The translations under genes and the position numbers were made by a program. A stretch of 64,000 bases of DNA, taken from Neogemmobacter tilapiae. Its GTDB lineage: Bacteria; Pseudomonadota; Alphaproteobacteria; Rhodobacterales; Rhodobacteraceae. Positions 24,304 to 33,568 of this stretch are shown in pieces. The DNA is taken from positions 248,001 through 312,000 of the forward strand of contig NZ_BMYJ01000001.1 of NCBI RefSeq assembly GCF_014652215.1, given 5' to 3'. Position 1 is the first letter of the stretch. Each line of letters starts with the position of its first letter. The notes beneath the pieces are model-generated. The model saw only the letters and a list, made by a program, of their open reading frames with translations, was not told where the DNA came from and made no database searches.

Positions 24304-27111
24304 CTAGAACAGGAAGTCGTCGGCGTTCAGGCGGGCGTCGTTGGTGATCTTGATGGTCCAATCGACCTTGCCATCGCCGTTGACATCGCCCTGCAACAGT
24401 CCGTCGGCGCGGTCATAGCGGACCTGATCGGCCTTGCCCGAGAAAGCCCTGCCGCCGATGAAACTACCGCCGTCCATGAATGCAGACAGGTCAATGCTGT
24501 CGCCTGCGCCGAAATCACTGATCACGTCGCGGTCGATCTGACCCTTGTTGCGGAAGACGAAAACATCATCGCCCGCGCCACCCGTCATGTTGTCGCGACC
24601 AAGGCCACCGGTCAGCCGGTTGTTGCCCGCGTTGCCGATCATGCGGTCATCGCCTGCGCCGCCGGTGATGTTGAGGTTGAGGCTGCCCGAAAGGGTGAAA
24701 ACCTCGACATTGGCATAGCGGCTGGCGACGAGGGAAACCGTTTCGCTGAACACGCGGTCGCGGCCAGCATCGGCACCCTCGACCACCTGGGTCTGGGCGT
24801 TCAGGACATAGTAGTCGTCGTTGCCTGCGCCGCCGTCGAGCGTGTCGGTGCCTTCGCGGCCGCCGAGGGTATCGTTCCCGGCCCCGCCATAAAGCAGATC
24901 ATTGCCCTGGAAGCCCATGAGCAGGTCATCACCGTCATCACCGTGAAGCGTGTCGTCGCCCTCACCGCCACGAACGTCGTCGTTGCCCGCGCCGCCGAAA
25001 AGGCTGTCATTCGCGCCTTCCCCGGTCAGGGTGTCATTGCCCTCACCCCCATAGGCGGCGGCGGTGACATTGGTGTTGTGCAGTTCAAGCGTGTCGTCGC
25101 CGGCATTGCCGGTGAGGACAACGCCCTCACCATAGCCTTGCAGCATGTTGTTGGCTGCATTGCCAATGGCCTGAAGGCCGTTACCTTGGACGCCAGCGTT
25201 TTCGATGCCGATGTAGTTGTTCAGATCGACGTTGATGCTGAAAGCATAGAGCCAGTCATTGCCGCCGCTGGGATCGGCACTTTCGATCACGACATCGGTG
25301 ATGTCGTCGATGAAATAGCCATCGTTGCCGTCGCCCCCTGAAAGCGTATCGGTGCCGCCAGCGATGGTGTCAAAGAACCGACCGCCGATCAGCATATCAT
25401 CGCCCGCACCGCCGGTCAGGCTGTCATTGCCCAAGCCGCCGATCAGCCAATCGTCGCCTTCGGCCCCTTCAAGCGTGTCACTGTCATTGCCGCCGTCGAG
25501 CGTGTCGTTGCCTTCGCCGCCGGAAAGACTGTCGGCGTTGCCTTCACCGTAAAGTTGGTCATGGCCATCGTCGCCTGCCAGCGTGTCGTTTCCAGCGTCG
25601 CCCGAAAGGGTGTCGGCGTCCGCGCCGCCGAAGAGTTGATCATTGCCTGCACCGCCCGACAGGCTGTCTTGGCCCGCATCGCCGGACAGGTAGTCATTGT
25701 CACCGCCGCCATAAAGCGTATCGGCGTCGGCCCCACCATAAACGAAGTCGTTGCCGTCGCCGCCTTCCAGCAGGTCATTGCCATCGATCGCTTGCAGGAT
25801 GTCGTCGCCAGCCTCGCCATAAAGCCGGTCATTGCCGGCGCCACCAATGATCGAGTCATTGTCGTCACCGCCGTTCAGCGTGTCTTCCCCAGCACCGCCG
25901 AAGATCTGATCCCGGCCTTCGGCACCCTGGATGTCGTCGTTTCCGGCGTCGCCGGTCAGATTGTCATCGCCCGCGCCGGCGTGGATATAATCGTCGCCCT
26001 CACCGCCGTCGATGGTGTCGTTGCCGTGGTAGGACAGGATCGCGTCATTGCCATTGCCGCCAAAGATCATATCGGGGTCAACATGGCCGACGATCCGATC
26101 ATCGCCATCGTCACCGTACAGTGTATCGGTGCCACCGGGATCAGCCTGCAAGGTGTCATTGCCATCACCGCCATAGACCAGATCAGCCCCATCGCTGCCG
26201 TAAAGGCTGTCATCGCCAAGGCCGCCATAAAGGCTGTCATTGCCATGGCTGCCATAGAAGGTGTCATTGCCCGCGCCGCCAGAAAGCGAGTCTACCCCAT
26301 AGCCGCCATAGAGAACGTCAGCATCGTCGCCACCGTCCAGCGTGTCATTGCCATCGCCACCATCGAGCGTGTCGTTGCCGTCGCCGCCCGACAGGCTGTC
26401 ATGGCCATCGCCTCCCGAGAGGGAATCCTCGTCAGCGCCGCCGTAGAGTGAATCGTCGCCGAGATAACCTAACAGAGTGTCGTTGCCCGCCTCGCCCGAC
26501 AGGCTGTCCTTACCATCATCTTGGCCAGACATTGCAAAGGTCGCCAAGTAATCGTCACCGTCGCCGCCGTAAATTGTATCGTCGCCCAGAAGCCCGATGA
26601 TCAGGTCATTGCCCGCTTCGCCATAGGCCAGCATCGTGCCGCTGCTTTCAGAAAGCACATCGTGCCACATGGTGTCATCACCGGCCCCGCCGTAATAGAC
26701 GTTGTCGCCGGGGCCACCATACAAGACATCATTGCCATTGCTCCCCGAAAGCGTGTCGTTGCCTTCGTCACCGTAAAGAAAATCGCGGCCATCACCCCCG
26801 AACAATGAGTCATGTCCCGTGCCACCGAAAAGGCTATCGTCGTCGTTGCCACCGAAAAGGCTGTCGTTACCAGTCCCGCCGTAAAGCAGGTCGTTGCCAC
26901 CATCCGCTGAGAACCAATCGTTGCCACCACCGCTTATGGTGTCAAAGTCGTCAGCGACAACATCGGCCCAACCGCCAAAAACACCAATAGTATCGTCGCC
27001 GTTACCGCCGACAACTGTCATGGGGGAATAATTCGTGAACGTTGCGGACTCGTTGCCCGATGGCACATGAAATTCTTCCCAAGGATCATTTACGTTCATG
27101 CGATAATACAT
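24304..27111 (-). CDS. RTX calcium-binding protein, 935 aa
   Basis: A short non-repeat N-terminus (MYYRMNVNDPWEEFHVPSGN) leads into two long blocks of GGxGxDxLx nonapeptides (about 40-590 and 680-780). They are joined by segments such as YFIDDITDVVIESAD and VDLNNYIGIENAGVQG. Residues about 840-935 are the common C-terminal module: DVISDFGAGDSIDLSAFMDG, SFIGGRAFSGKADQVRY, LLQGDVNGDGKVDW and terminal ADDFLF. It should bind dozens of Ca2+ ions and fold after type I export. No enzyme domain is visible, so a structural or adhesive role is plausible. No clear ribosome site; start at MNVND (27099) is possible. Confidence 0.88.
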   Translation of the reverse strand: MYYRMNVNDPWEEFHVPSGNESATFTNYSPMTVVGGNGDDTIGVFGGWADVVADDFDTISGGGNDWFSADGGNDLLYGGTGNDSLFGGNDDDSLFGGTGHDSLFGGDGRDFLYGDEGNDTLSGSNGNDVLYGGPGDNVYYGGAGDDTMWHDVLSESSGTMLAYGEAGNDLIIGLLGDDTIYGGDGDDYLATFAMSGQDDGKDSLSGEAGNDTLLGYLGDDSLYGGADEDSLSGGDGHDSLSGGDGNDTLDGGDGNDTLDGGDDADVLYGGYGVDSLSGGAGNDTFYGSHGNDSLYGGLGDDSLYGSDGADLVYGGDGNDTLQADPGGTDTLYGDDGDDRIVGHVDPDMIFGGNGNDAILSYHGNDTIDGGEGDDYIHAGAGDDNLTGDAGNDDIQGAEGRDQIFGGAGEDTLNGGDDNDSIIGGAGNDRLYGEAGDDILQAIDGNDLLEGGDGNDFVYGGADADTLYGGGDNDYLSGDAGQDSLSGGAGNDQLFGGADADTLSGDAGNDTLAGDDGHDQLYGEGNADSLSGGEGNDTLDGGNDSDTLEGAEGDDWLIGGLGNDSLTGGAGDDMLIGGRFFDTIAGGTDTLSGGDGNDGYFIDDITDVVIESADPSGGNDWLYAFSINVDLNNYIGIENAGVQGNGLQAIGNAANNMLQGYGEGVVLTGNAGDDTLELHNTNVTAAAYGGEGNDTLTGEGANDSLFGGAGNDDVRGGEGDDTLHGDDGDDLLMGFQGNDLLYGGAGNDTLGGREGTDTLDGGAGNDDYYVLNAQTQVVEGADAGRDRVFSETVSLVASRYANVEVFTLSGSLNLNITGGAGDDRMIGNAGNNRLTGGLGRDNMTGGAGDDVFVFRNKGQIDRDVISDFGAGDSIDLSAFMDGGSFIGGRAFSGKADQVRYDRADGLLQGDVNGDGKVDWTIKITNDARLNADDFLF

Positions 27112-27258
27112 TGAGCAACACCGTTGTTGATTGCGTGTGGACCGAAAGTGTTAGACCCTATCAGGGTTGCAAGAACAAGCACTCGATTTCGAAACAATCA
27201 GGCGGAACTGCCTGTACGCAGCACCGGGCTGGAAAGTCAGTTTAAACTATTTGCAAAC

Positions 27259-28230
27259 CTATCGCTTGACCAGACTTTCAAACAAAGTCGGATCCAAGCT
27301 TTGGCTGGCAAAAGTCTCGCCTTCTGTCAGCAAACTGACCGCATCATGGGAATGCAAGGATTCCTGATGGCTGGCAACAATCCGAAAATCGCCCACCCGC
27401 GCATCACCTTGCAACGCCGCGGCAAAGCTGCGGGCGGCGTCTTCGACGAAGATGGGGTTGGCGGCGTTCAACTCGGCAAAGGCCTGTTCATCCTCACGTT
27501 TCACCATCACCTGCGTCTCGGTGGGCACGCCCGCGCGGGCGAGTTCAATCAGGTCTTCGAACCACAGAACGGGGCCATCCTGCAATTCCACGGAAATGCG
27601 GGCGACGGAACGTTGCGAATGGGGCGTGGCCAATTGGCCGCGCGTCTGGCGGGCGTGTTCGGACAGTTCCAAGGAACAGGGGCAGGTGCTGGAATAGACG
27701 TAATCCAGATGGATGATCTTTTTGCGAATGCCCGCCTTTTCGACCAATTCCAGCGCAATGTCGTAATATTGCCAGCCTTTCAGCCCGGAACGCAGGCTTT
27801 CAACCTGCATCGGAAAGGACAAGCGCATTTGAATGCGGGCGTCAAAGGAACCGAGGTCGCGCTTATAATCCTGCAACGCCGCTTCGATCACGCCCATGGA
27901 AAAGGTTTCATCGGCATGGGCGTAAAAAGAGCGCATGATGCGGCTCATATTGATGCCCTTTTGGTCGGCCTCAAGGCTGACGGTGCCGGTGACGCTGGTT
28001 TCCAGCATCCTATCTCCACCGGAACGGGTGCGATAACGGATGGGCAGGCGAAAGTTGGAAATGCCGACATGCTGAATGCGCTTGCGCGCGCCGACGATCA
28101 GGCTGGCAGGGCCGTTTTGCAGATCGGGCAGGCTGGCGCGATAGGCGGGATCGGCGCGGAAATCTGTGGGGTAGTCGCGGGACAGGACGGGATAGGCGGG
28201 CACGGCGGCCTGATCATTCTTGACGTTCAT
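27259..28230 (-). CDS. folE2: GTP cyclohydrolase FolE2
   Basis: 323 residues from MNVKNDQAAVPAYPVLSRDY. FolE2 (GCYH-IB) motifs: NMSRIMRSFYAHADETF (94-110), YSSTCPCSLELSEHARQTRG with the metal/catalytic Cys in the 183-185 pair, and the C-terminal SLHSHDAV. It converts GTP to 7,8-dihydroneopterin triphosphate, the first step of folate synthesis, and can use metals other than zinc. GGGGACC precedes the ATG. metZ lies upstream in the same direction, 73 bp away. Confidence 0.95.
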   Translation of the reverse strand: MNVKNDQAAVPAYPVLSRDYPTDFRADPAYRASLPDLQNGPASLIVGARKRIQHVGISNFRLPIRYRTRSGGDRMLETSVTGTVSLEADQKGINMSRIMRSFYAHADETFSMGVIEAALQDYKRDLGSFDARIQMRLSFPMQVESLRSGLKGWQYYDIALELVEKAGIRKKIIHLDYVYSSTCPCSLELSEHARQTRGQLATPHSQRSVARISVELQDGPVLWFEDLIELARAGVPTETQVMVKREDEQAFAELNAANPIFVEDAARSFAAALQGDARVGDFRIVASHQESLHSHDAVSLLTEGETFASQSLDPTLFESLVKR

Positions 28231-28303
28231 CTTGGTCCCCTTTGGTTCTGTCCAAAGATAGGCCGCCGGTGAGGGTTTCAACCCCACTGGCGGCAGATCA
28301 CCG

Positions 28304-29485
28304 TCAAATTGCGGCGAGGCCCTGTTTCAGATCGGCGATCAGGTCGTCTGCATCTTCAAGCCCGACCGAAAGACGGACAAGGCCGGGGGTGATGCCAAGG
28401 CTGGCTTTCTGATCATCGGGCAGGCGCTGGTGGGTGGTGGTCGCGGGATGGGTGGCGATGGTTTTGGCATCGCCGAGGTTGTTGGAAATCTTGGCGATTT
28501 CCAAGGCGTTCAACATGCGGAAAGCGCCGTCCTTGCCGCCTTTGACCTCAAAGGTGACAAGGGTGCCGCCGGTGCCCAGTTGCTCCATCGCGAGCTGATG
28601 CTGCGGGTGGCTGGCAAGGCCGGGATAGATGACCTTTGTGATCTGCGGATGGCCTTCCAGCGCCTGCGCGACCTTGAGCGCGCTGTCGGCCATGGCGCGG
28701 CAGCGCAGGTCAAGGGTGGCCATGCCGTTCAGCATGATCCAACTGGTGAAAGGCGACATGCTGCCGCCGGTGTGTTTCATATAGGGTTCAAGGGTCTTGC
28801 GGATATAGTCGGTGGTGCCGCAGACAACGCCACCCAAGGCGCGACCCTGACCGTCGATGTGTTTGGTGGTGGAATAGACGATGACATCGGCGCCTTGCGC
28901 CACGGCATCGGAAAAGATCGGCGTGGCAAAGACGTTGTCGCAGATGACGAGGGCCCCCGCGGCATGAGCGATTTCGGAAACCGCTTTGATGTCAATCAGT
29001 TCCAGGGTGGGGTTCGACATCGACTCGAAGAACACCGCCTTGGTGCCGGGGGCGCAGGCGGCCCGCCATTGCGCCAGATCGGTGCCATCGACAAAGGTGA
29101 CCTTAACGCCGTAACGCTGCATCACCTCTTCGAGGATGTAGAGGCACGAGCCGAACAGGGCGCGGCTGGCGACAACATGATCGCCCGCGCGACAAAGCGA
29201 CATCAGGGCCCCCGACACGGCGGCCATGCCGCTGGCGGTGGCGAAGGCGTCTTCGGTGCCTTCCAGCCCCGCAATGCGCTCTTCGAACATGCGGGTCGTG
29301 GGGTTGCCATAGCGGGCATAGATGAATTCGTCGTCGCCGGTTTTCACAAACCGCGCCTCGGCGCTTTCGGCGGTGGGATAGACAAAACCCTGCGTCAGAA
29401 AGATCGCCTCGGCCATCTCGCCATATTGGCTGCGACGGCTGCCTTCGTGGACCAGTCTTGTGCGGGTTTTCCAGTCTTTCGTCAT
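28304..29485 (-). CDS. metZ: O-succinylhomoserine sulfhydrylase
   Basis: 393 residues from MTKDWKTRTRLVHEGSRRSQ, a Cys/Met metabolism PLP enzyme. YARYGNPTTRMFEERIAGLEG is at 56-76, and the PLP lysine is K208 in VYSTTKHIDGQGR. GGSMSPFTSWIMLNGMATL is typical of MetZ. It makes homocysteine from O-succinylhomoserine and sulfide. GGGGAAC precedes the start; a 48-codon upstream extension in frame is just the leader. A SAM-II riboswitch and a promoter lie directly upstream. Confidence 0.95.
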   Translation of the reverse strand: MTKDWKTRTRLVHEGSRRSQYGEMAEAIFLTQGFVYPTAESAEARFVKTGDDEFIYARYGNPTTRMFEERIAGLEGTEDAFATASGMAAVSGALMSLCRAGDHVVASRALFGSCLYILEEVMQRYGVKVTFVDGTDLAQWRAACAPGTKAVFFESMSNPTLELIDIKAVSEIAHAAGALVICDNVFATPIFSDAVAQGADVIVYSTTKHIDGQGRALGGVVCGTTDYIRKTLEPYMKHTGGSMSPFTSWIMLNGMATLDLRCRAMADSALKVAQALEGHPQITKVIYPGLASHPQHQLAMEQLGTGGTLVTFEVKGGKDGAFRMLNALEIAKISNNLGDAKTIATHPATTTHQRLPDDQKASLGITPGLVRLSVGLEDADDLIADLKQGLAAI

Positions 29486-29541
29486 TGTCGTTCCCCATGC
29501 TTTCCGATGACCAGAGAGCCGGGGCGCGAAACGCCCTTTCC

Positions 29542-29595
29542 CCTCTTTAGCGGCTTGTTTAACGTGGCCCGCAATCCGGATACAAATCGCCACGG
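29542..29595 (-). promoter_or_regulatory. SAM-II riboswitch of metZ
   Basis: On the minus strand the leader reads CGTGGCGATTTG, a CCGG/TTGC segment, GCCACGTTAAACAAG and CGCTAAAG. These are the conserved parts of the SAM-II (metA) pseudoknot in order and spacing. CGTGG pairs with CCACG as P1, and the GATTT and TTAAAC/GCTAAA strands form the SAM-binding core. SAM binding hides the ribosome site and lowers translation. It ends about 56 nt before the metZ ATG. Confidence 0.9.
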
Positions 29596-29600
29596 ACCTA

Positions 29601-29629
29601 GGCATAGAAGTTTTGCTAGGCCGGGTCAA
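29601..29629 (-). promoter_or_regulatory. metZ promoter
   Basis: TTGACC (29624-29629), exactly 17 bp, then TATGCC (29601-29606) on the minus strand; transcription would begin about where the SAM-II aptamer begins. It overlaps the promoter-side leader of the divergent GST gene. Confidence 0.7.
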
Positions 29630-29643
29630 CCAAGGGAAAGATC

Positions 29644-30333
29644 ATGATCGACCTGCATTTCTGGCCCACACCGAACGGCCACAAGATCACCATTGCTTTG
29701 GAGGAGATGGGGCTGGCTTATCGGCTGCATTATGTGAACATCGGTGCGGGGGACCAGTTCAAGCCGGAGTTTCTGGCGATTGCGCCGAACAACCGGATGC
29801 CGGCGATTGTGGATGATGAGGGGCCGGATGGGCAGCCCGTGTCGATCTTTGAAAGCGGGGCGATCCTGCAATATCTGGCGCGGAAAACGGGGCAGTTTTA
29901 CGGATCGACCGAGCGGGAACGGATTTCGGTGGAGCAATGGTTGATGTGGCAGATGGGTGGGGTCGGGCCGATGGCGGGTCAGGCGCATCACTTCCTGCAT
30001 TATGCGCCGACGATGGACCCGCCGCATGACCTGCCCTATCCGAAAGACCGCTATCGGCGGGAGGTGGGGCGTTTGTATGGGGTTCTGGATCGTCAGTTGG
30101 CGAAGAACCGCTATGCGGCGGGGGATTTTCTGTCGATTGCCGATATGGCGATCTGGCCTTGGGCGATGGGTTGGGAACGGCAGGAACAGACGCTGGAGGA
30201 CAAGCCGCATTTCAAGCGCTGGCTGGAGGAACTGGCGGCGCGCCCGGCTTTCGTGAAGGGCAAGGCGGTGGGGGCGGAACGGCCCAATGCCTCGACCGAT
30301 CGCAAGGCGCAGGAGATTTTGTTCAAGCGGTAG
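29644..30333 (+). CDS. Glutathione S-transferase family protein (YghU/Ure2-like)
   Basis: 229 residues. The thioredoxin-fold N-terminal domain (MIDLHFWPTPNGHKITIALE, NRMPAIVD, IFESGAILQYLA) is followed by an all-helical C-terminal domain with WLMWQMGGVGPMAGQAHHFL and FLSIADMAIWPWAMGW. The TPNG segment and WQMGGVGPM place it with the YghU/YfcG (disulfide-reductase) type GSTs. AAGGGAAAG precedes the ATG. It is divergent from metZ with a shared intergenic region. Confidence 0.9.
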   Translation: MIDLHFWPTPNGHKITIALEEMGLAYRLHYVNIGAGDQFKPEFLAIAPNNRMPAIVDDEGPDGQPVSIFESGAILQYLARKTGQFYGSTERERISVEQWLMWQMGGVGPMAGQAHHFLHYAPTMDPPHDLPYPKDRYRREVGRLYGVLDRQLAKNRYAAGDFLSIADMAIWPWAMGWERQEQTLEDKPHFKRWLEELAARPAFVKGKAVGAERPNASTDRKAQEILFKR

Positions 30334-30335
30334 GG

Positions 30336-30455
30336 TAAGCCCCCCCTCCCCATCCCTCCCCCGCAGGGGGGGGGGCGCGTCGAACAAGTGCCCCGCTTCG
30401 GGATAAAGCGCGTTCCCCTCCCCCTTGTGGGGAGGGGTTAGGGGTGGGGGTGACG
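30336..30455. repeat. C/G-run intergenic repeat
   Basis: Low-complexity inverted unit built from CCCCTCCCC and GGGGAGGGG runs, e.g. CCCCTCCCCCTTGTGGGGAG, between the convergent GST and flotillin genes. Such units are common in intergenic DNA of Rhodobacterales and may form strong hairpins at 3' ends. Confidence 0.6.
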
Positions 30456-32072
30456 TCAGGCCTTGGGTGCCGGTTCGCTTAGCACGCCCGACAGACCCTC
30501 ATCAAAGTTCATGCCCAGTTCCTCGCCCAGTTTCTTCATCGCGGGCAGTTGCAGGGCGGCCCCCAGCATGGCGTCGAAGGCTTGGTTGACCGGGGCCTTG
30601 CCCTGGCCCTCGCCCCCGGCAGAACCGCCCTGCCCCAGACCGCTGATCTGGTTGATGCGGATCGAGTCGATCTTTTCGGCGGGTTTCACCATTTCCTGCA
30701 CGATGCGCGGCATCGCCTCGAGTTTGGCCAGTTGCACGCGCATGGCGATGATTTCGCTGGACAGGGTGTTTTCGGAATTCGCCAGCGCCTGACGCCCCTC
30801 GGCCTCGGCCAACAGGTCTTTCTTTTTCGCATCGGCCCGGATCGACAGGGCGTCGGCCTCGGCCTGCGCCTCTTCGCGCAGCGCTTCGGCACGGTCCACC
30901 GCCGCGGCGCGTTCTGCTTGGGCTGTCAGCCGCAGCTTCGTTGCCTCACGCTCTGCTTCGCGTGTCGCCTCGATCACCGCGATGTCCTTTTCGCGCTGCG
31001 CCTGCGCCACAGCCCGCGCGGTTTCGATGGCCTCAGACGCCTTGATCGCCTCGGCCCGCGCGGCATCGGCAGACGCCCGCGCCCGGCTTTCAGCCTCGGA
31101 CTTTTCGTTGATCTCGATCTGGCGGTTCTGGTTCGCGACCTCGATTTCTCGTTCCTTGGTGATCTGGGCCTCTTCAATCGCCCGTTCCCGGGCGATTTCG
31201 GCGGCGCGGATTTCCTGTTCCCGCTTGATCCGGGCACGCTCTTTCTCGGATTCCGCCGCTTCACGGGCGCGGGCAACCTCAGAATCCTGTGCGGCCTTGA
31301 GGGTTTCGATTTCCTGCGACCGGGCGATGCGCGACTCTTCCTCATCCCGCGCGATCTGCATCTTTTGCTTTTGCGCCTCCATCGCGGAGCGGGCGACGGA
31401 AACCTCAGCCTCGGCGTCGATTTCGGCGCGTTCCTTTTTCGAAGTCGCAATCACCTCGGCCAGTTTGCGCATACCGACGGCGTTGAACGCGTTGTTTTCG
31501 TCCAGCGCGTCAAAGGGCGTCTGGTCCAGCGCGGTCAGCGAGACGCTTTCCAGTTCCAGCCCGTTTTTCAGCAGATCGTTCGACACGGCATTCTGCACCT
31601 CTTGCACGAAAGAGGTGCGGTTTTCGTGCAGTTCATCCATCGTCATACGGGCGGCCACGGCGCGCAGGCCGTCGATCAGCTTGCCCTCGATCATTTCGCG
31701 CAACTGGTTCACGTCAAAGGTCCGGTCGCCTAGGGTTTGCGCGGCGCGGGAAATGCCGTCTTCGGTCGCCTGGACCGAGACGTAGAATTCGACGCCGACA
31801 TCCACCCGCATGCGGTCTTTGGTGATCAAGGCCCCCTCACCCGCGCGCTTGACCTCAAGCCGCAGGGTTTTCATGTTCACGGGGGACACTTCGTGCAGCA
31901 GCGGGATGATGATCGCGCCGCCATCCATGATGACCTTCTTTCCACCCGCCCCGGTTTTCACCAGACTGATTTCGCGGGTGGCGCGACGGTAAAGCCGCCC
32001 CAGCACAAGACCGACGATCAGCAGAAATGCGACGATTGTGCCGATGATGACGGCAAAGGACATAGGTTCCAT
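30456..32072 (-). CDS. Flotillin family protein (YqiK-like)
   Basis: 538 residues. One N-terminal membrane segment (SFAVIIGTIVAFLLIVGLVL), then an SPFH/PHB domain (about 40-200), a long Glu/Arg/Ala-rich coiled coil (about 215-430) and a C-terminal tail with GQGGSAGGEGQGKAP. Flotillins scaffold membrane microdomains. Long open frame upstream belongs to another register of the YqiJ gene; the start at MEPMSFAV (32072) or nine bases later at MSFAV is correct. It lies 62 bp after the YqiJ-like gene, as in E. coli yqiJ-yqiK. Confidence 0.92.
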   Translation of the reverse strand: MEPMSFAVIIGTIVAFLLIVGLVLGRLYRRATREISLVKTGAGGKKVIMDGGAIIIPLLHEVSPVNMKTLRLEVKRAGEGALITKDRMRVDVGVEFYVSVQATEDGISRAAQTLGDRTFDVNQLREMIEGKLIDGLRAVAARMTMDELHENRTSFVQEVQNAVSNDLLKNGLELESVSLTALDQTPFDALDENNAFNAVGMRKLAEVIATSKKERAEIDAEAEVSVARSAMEAQKQKMQIARDEEESRIARSQEIETLKAAQDSEVARAREAAESEKERARIKREQEIRAAEIARERAIEEAQITKEREIEVANQNRQIEINEKSEAESRARASADAARAEAIKASEAIETARAVAQAQREKDIAVIEATREAEREATKLRLTAQAERAAAVDRAEALREEAQAEADALSIRADAKKKDLLAEAEGRQALANSENTLSSEIIAMRVQLAKLEAMPRIVQEMVKPAEKIDSIRINQISGLGQGGSAGGEGQGKAPVNQAFDAMLGAALQLPAMKKLGEELGMNFDEGLSGVLSEPAPKA

Positions 32073-32134
32073 CGAAGACAGACCTTTCTGTTGAGTTGTT
32101 GCAAATTGTGCCCAAGTCGGTTGGGCGGGGCCGC

Positions 32135-32857
32135 TTATTCCAGCGGCAGGATACGCAGACCCCAGCCGCCTTTGGCAAGACGTTCGCGCAGGGTCAGAAC
32201 CTCGGTGCCTTCCGGGATGACATCGCTGTCGCGGAAGGGTTCGCAGCGCAGGTAATGGGTGTTGCCGTGGCGGTCGCGCAGGCGGACCTCGGCCGGTTGG
32301 CCGTTGCGAGCGGTGCCTTGGGTGACGATGCCGCGCAAACCACCCATGAACTGGGCGCTGGTGGCGGTGGTTTCGATCTGGGGCAGAAGGTTGCCGAAGA
32401 ACCGCGCGAAGGTGCGGGCAAAGCCCAGGCCGATTGCGGCAGCAATGATGACGGCGAGCGTGGTGCCCAAGGGTGCGCCAAGGATGTTTTGCACGACCGA
32501 TTGCAGGATCAGGCCAGAGAGACCAAAGCCCATGAGCAAAGCCGCCAGCCAGATCATAAAGGGGGTATGGCCCAGCCCAATCAGCCCCGCCCAACCGACG
32601 CTGCCGTCGGGCAGATCCTGATCGGGGGCTTCCATTGCGACGCTCGCCTCAAGCAAGGCACCGACATCGGGTTCGGCGTCGGGAGAGAGGTCAAACTGGG
32701 CCTGAAACCCGGCCATGTCAGGGGCGTCAGCCTCGGCGCTGCCCAGAAGCGAGCCGCCCAGAACCAAGGCAATCAGTTCCAGCCCGAGCAGCGCCAAAAG
32801 CAGGCCGAGGGCCAGCGCAAAGGGGACATAGGGCGTTGAAAGCAAAGCCTGAAACAT
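32135..32857 (-). CDS. YqiJ-like membrane protein with OB-fold (NfeD-related)
   Basis: 240 residues from MFQALLSTPYVPFALALGLL. Membrane segments at about 9-35, 95-120 and 125-145; a C-terminal OB-fold like NfeD/YqiJ at about 170-240 (GLRGIVTQGTARNGQPAEVR). NfeD-type proteins partner with flotillins. AAAGG lies before the ATG. The gene order with the flotillin supports a functional pair in membrane organisation. Confidence 0.85.
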   Translation of the reverse strand: MFQALLSTPYVPFALALGLLLALLGLELIALVLGGSLLGSAEADAPDMAGFQAQFDLSPDAEPDVGALLEASVAMEAPDQDLPDGSVGWAGLIGLGHTPFMIWLAALLMGFGLSGLILQSVVQNILGAPLGTTLAVIIAAAIGLGFARTFARFFGNLLPQIETTATSAQFMGGLRGIVTQGTARNGQPAEVRLRDRHGNTHYLRCEPFRDSDVIPEGTEVLTLRERLAKGGWGLRILPLE

Positions 32858-32914
32858 GGGTATAACCTTTCCGTTACCGATCACATGGCCCCGGCCGACC
32901 CCCCATTCAAGACT

Positions 32915-32959
32915 TTGGACAGAAGCCCTGTCCAATATTTTCCCCGCATGGTTGCGGGG
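32915..32959. other. Two stem-loops between ispZ and the YqiJ-like gene
   Basis: TTGGACAG-aagcc-CTGTCCAA (32915-32935) and CCCCGCA-tggt-TGCGGGG (32942-32959), both perfect. The second starts immediately after the ispZ stop on the minus strand. Neither has a good minus-strand T-tract, so they may stabilise or process the mRNA. Confidence 0.5.
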
Positions 32960-33568
32960 TCACTTTTCCGGGGTTTCGGATTTGTCAGCGTAGGTTTCAA
33001 ACAGTTTGAAATTCGACATGATGAAGAGGAACAACAGGATCGGCAGGCCGGGAAATTTGAACCAGACCCAGGTGTCGGTGCTGAAAAAGCGCCAGACGAT
33101 TTCATTGGCGATGGCGAGCGCCAGAAAGAACAGGGCAAAGCGCTTGGTCAGGATCATCCAGCCTTCTTGGGTCAGGGGCAAGGCCGCCTCCATCGCCAAG
33201 CGCAGATAGGATTGGCCGCGCCAGAGGCCAAAGCCCAGAAGCACCGCGAAGAAGAGGTAGATGATGGTGGGTTTGGATTTGAGGAAACGTTCGTCGTTCA
33301 GCCAGATGGTCAGGCTGCCCATGACCAGAACCAGTGCGAGCGTGACGATCTGCATGACGGAAAGCTTGCCGGTGATCTTCCACAGGATGGCGGTGGACAG
33401 GATCGTCAACGGCACGAAAACTGCGGTCATGGCGACAAAGCCGGAATATTCGGTGCCGCCGACGGTGAAGCTGTGATCCTTGAGCAGGAAGTAACCCAGC
33501 AGAAAGGCCACCAGCGGGCCGTATTCAAGGGCGGCCTTCAGCTTGGCATGGTTGGGTTGGTCAGTCAT
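32960..33568 (-). CDS. ispZ: Inner membrane-spanning protein YciB / septation protein IspZ
   Basis: 202 residues with five or six hydrophobic segments (YGPLVAFLLGYFLL, FVAMTAVFVPLTILSTAILW, VTLALVLVMGSLTIWL, PTIIYLFFAVLLGFGL, FALFFLALAIANEIVWRFF, FPGLPILLFLFIMSNF). The motifs WLNDERFLKSKPTIIYL and ANEIVWR are family signatures. It has been linked to septation and envelope integrity. The start overlaps the upstream secreted-protein gene by 8 bp, so translation is coupled. Confidence 0.9.
   Translation of the reverse strand: MTDQPNHAKLKAALEYGPLVAFLLGYFLLKDHSFTVGGTEYSGFVAMTAVFVPLTILSTAILWKITGKLSVMQIVTLALVLVMGSLTIWLNDERFLKSKPTIIYLFFAVLLGFGLWRGQSYLRLAMEAALPLTQEGWMILTKRFALFFLALAIANEIVWRFFSTDTWVWFKFPGLPILLFLFIMSNFKLFETYADKSETPEK

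Noticed and set aside
24304-27111. Regular short repeats considered as a CRISPR or minisatellite array
   Set aside because: The period is 27 bp and stays in frame with GGxGxDxLx nonapeptides; there are no unique spacers, and no cas genes.
32073-32594. N-terminal extension of the flotillin (712-residue open frame)
   Set aside because: The extra 174 residues lie in another register of the YqiJ-like gene and have no flotillin character; the membrane segment after MEPMSFAV is the natural N-terminus.
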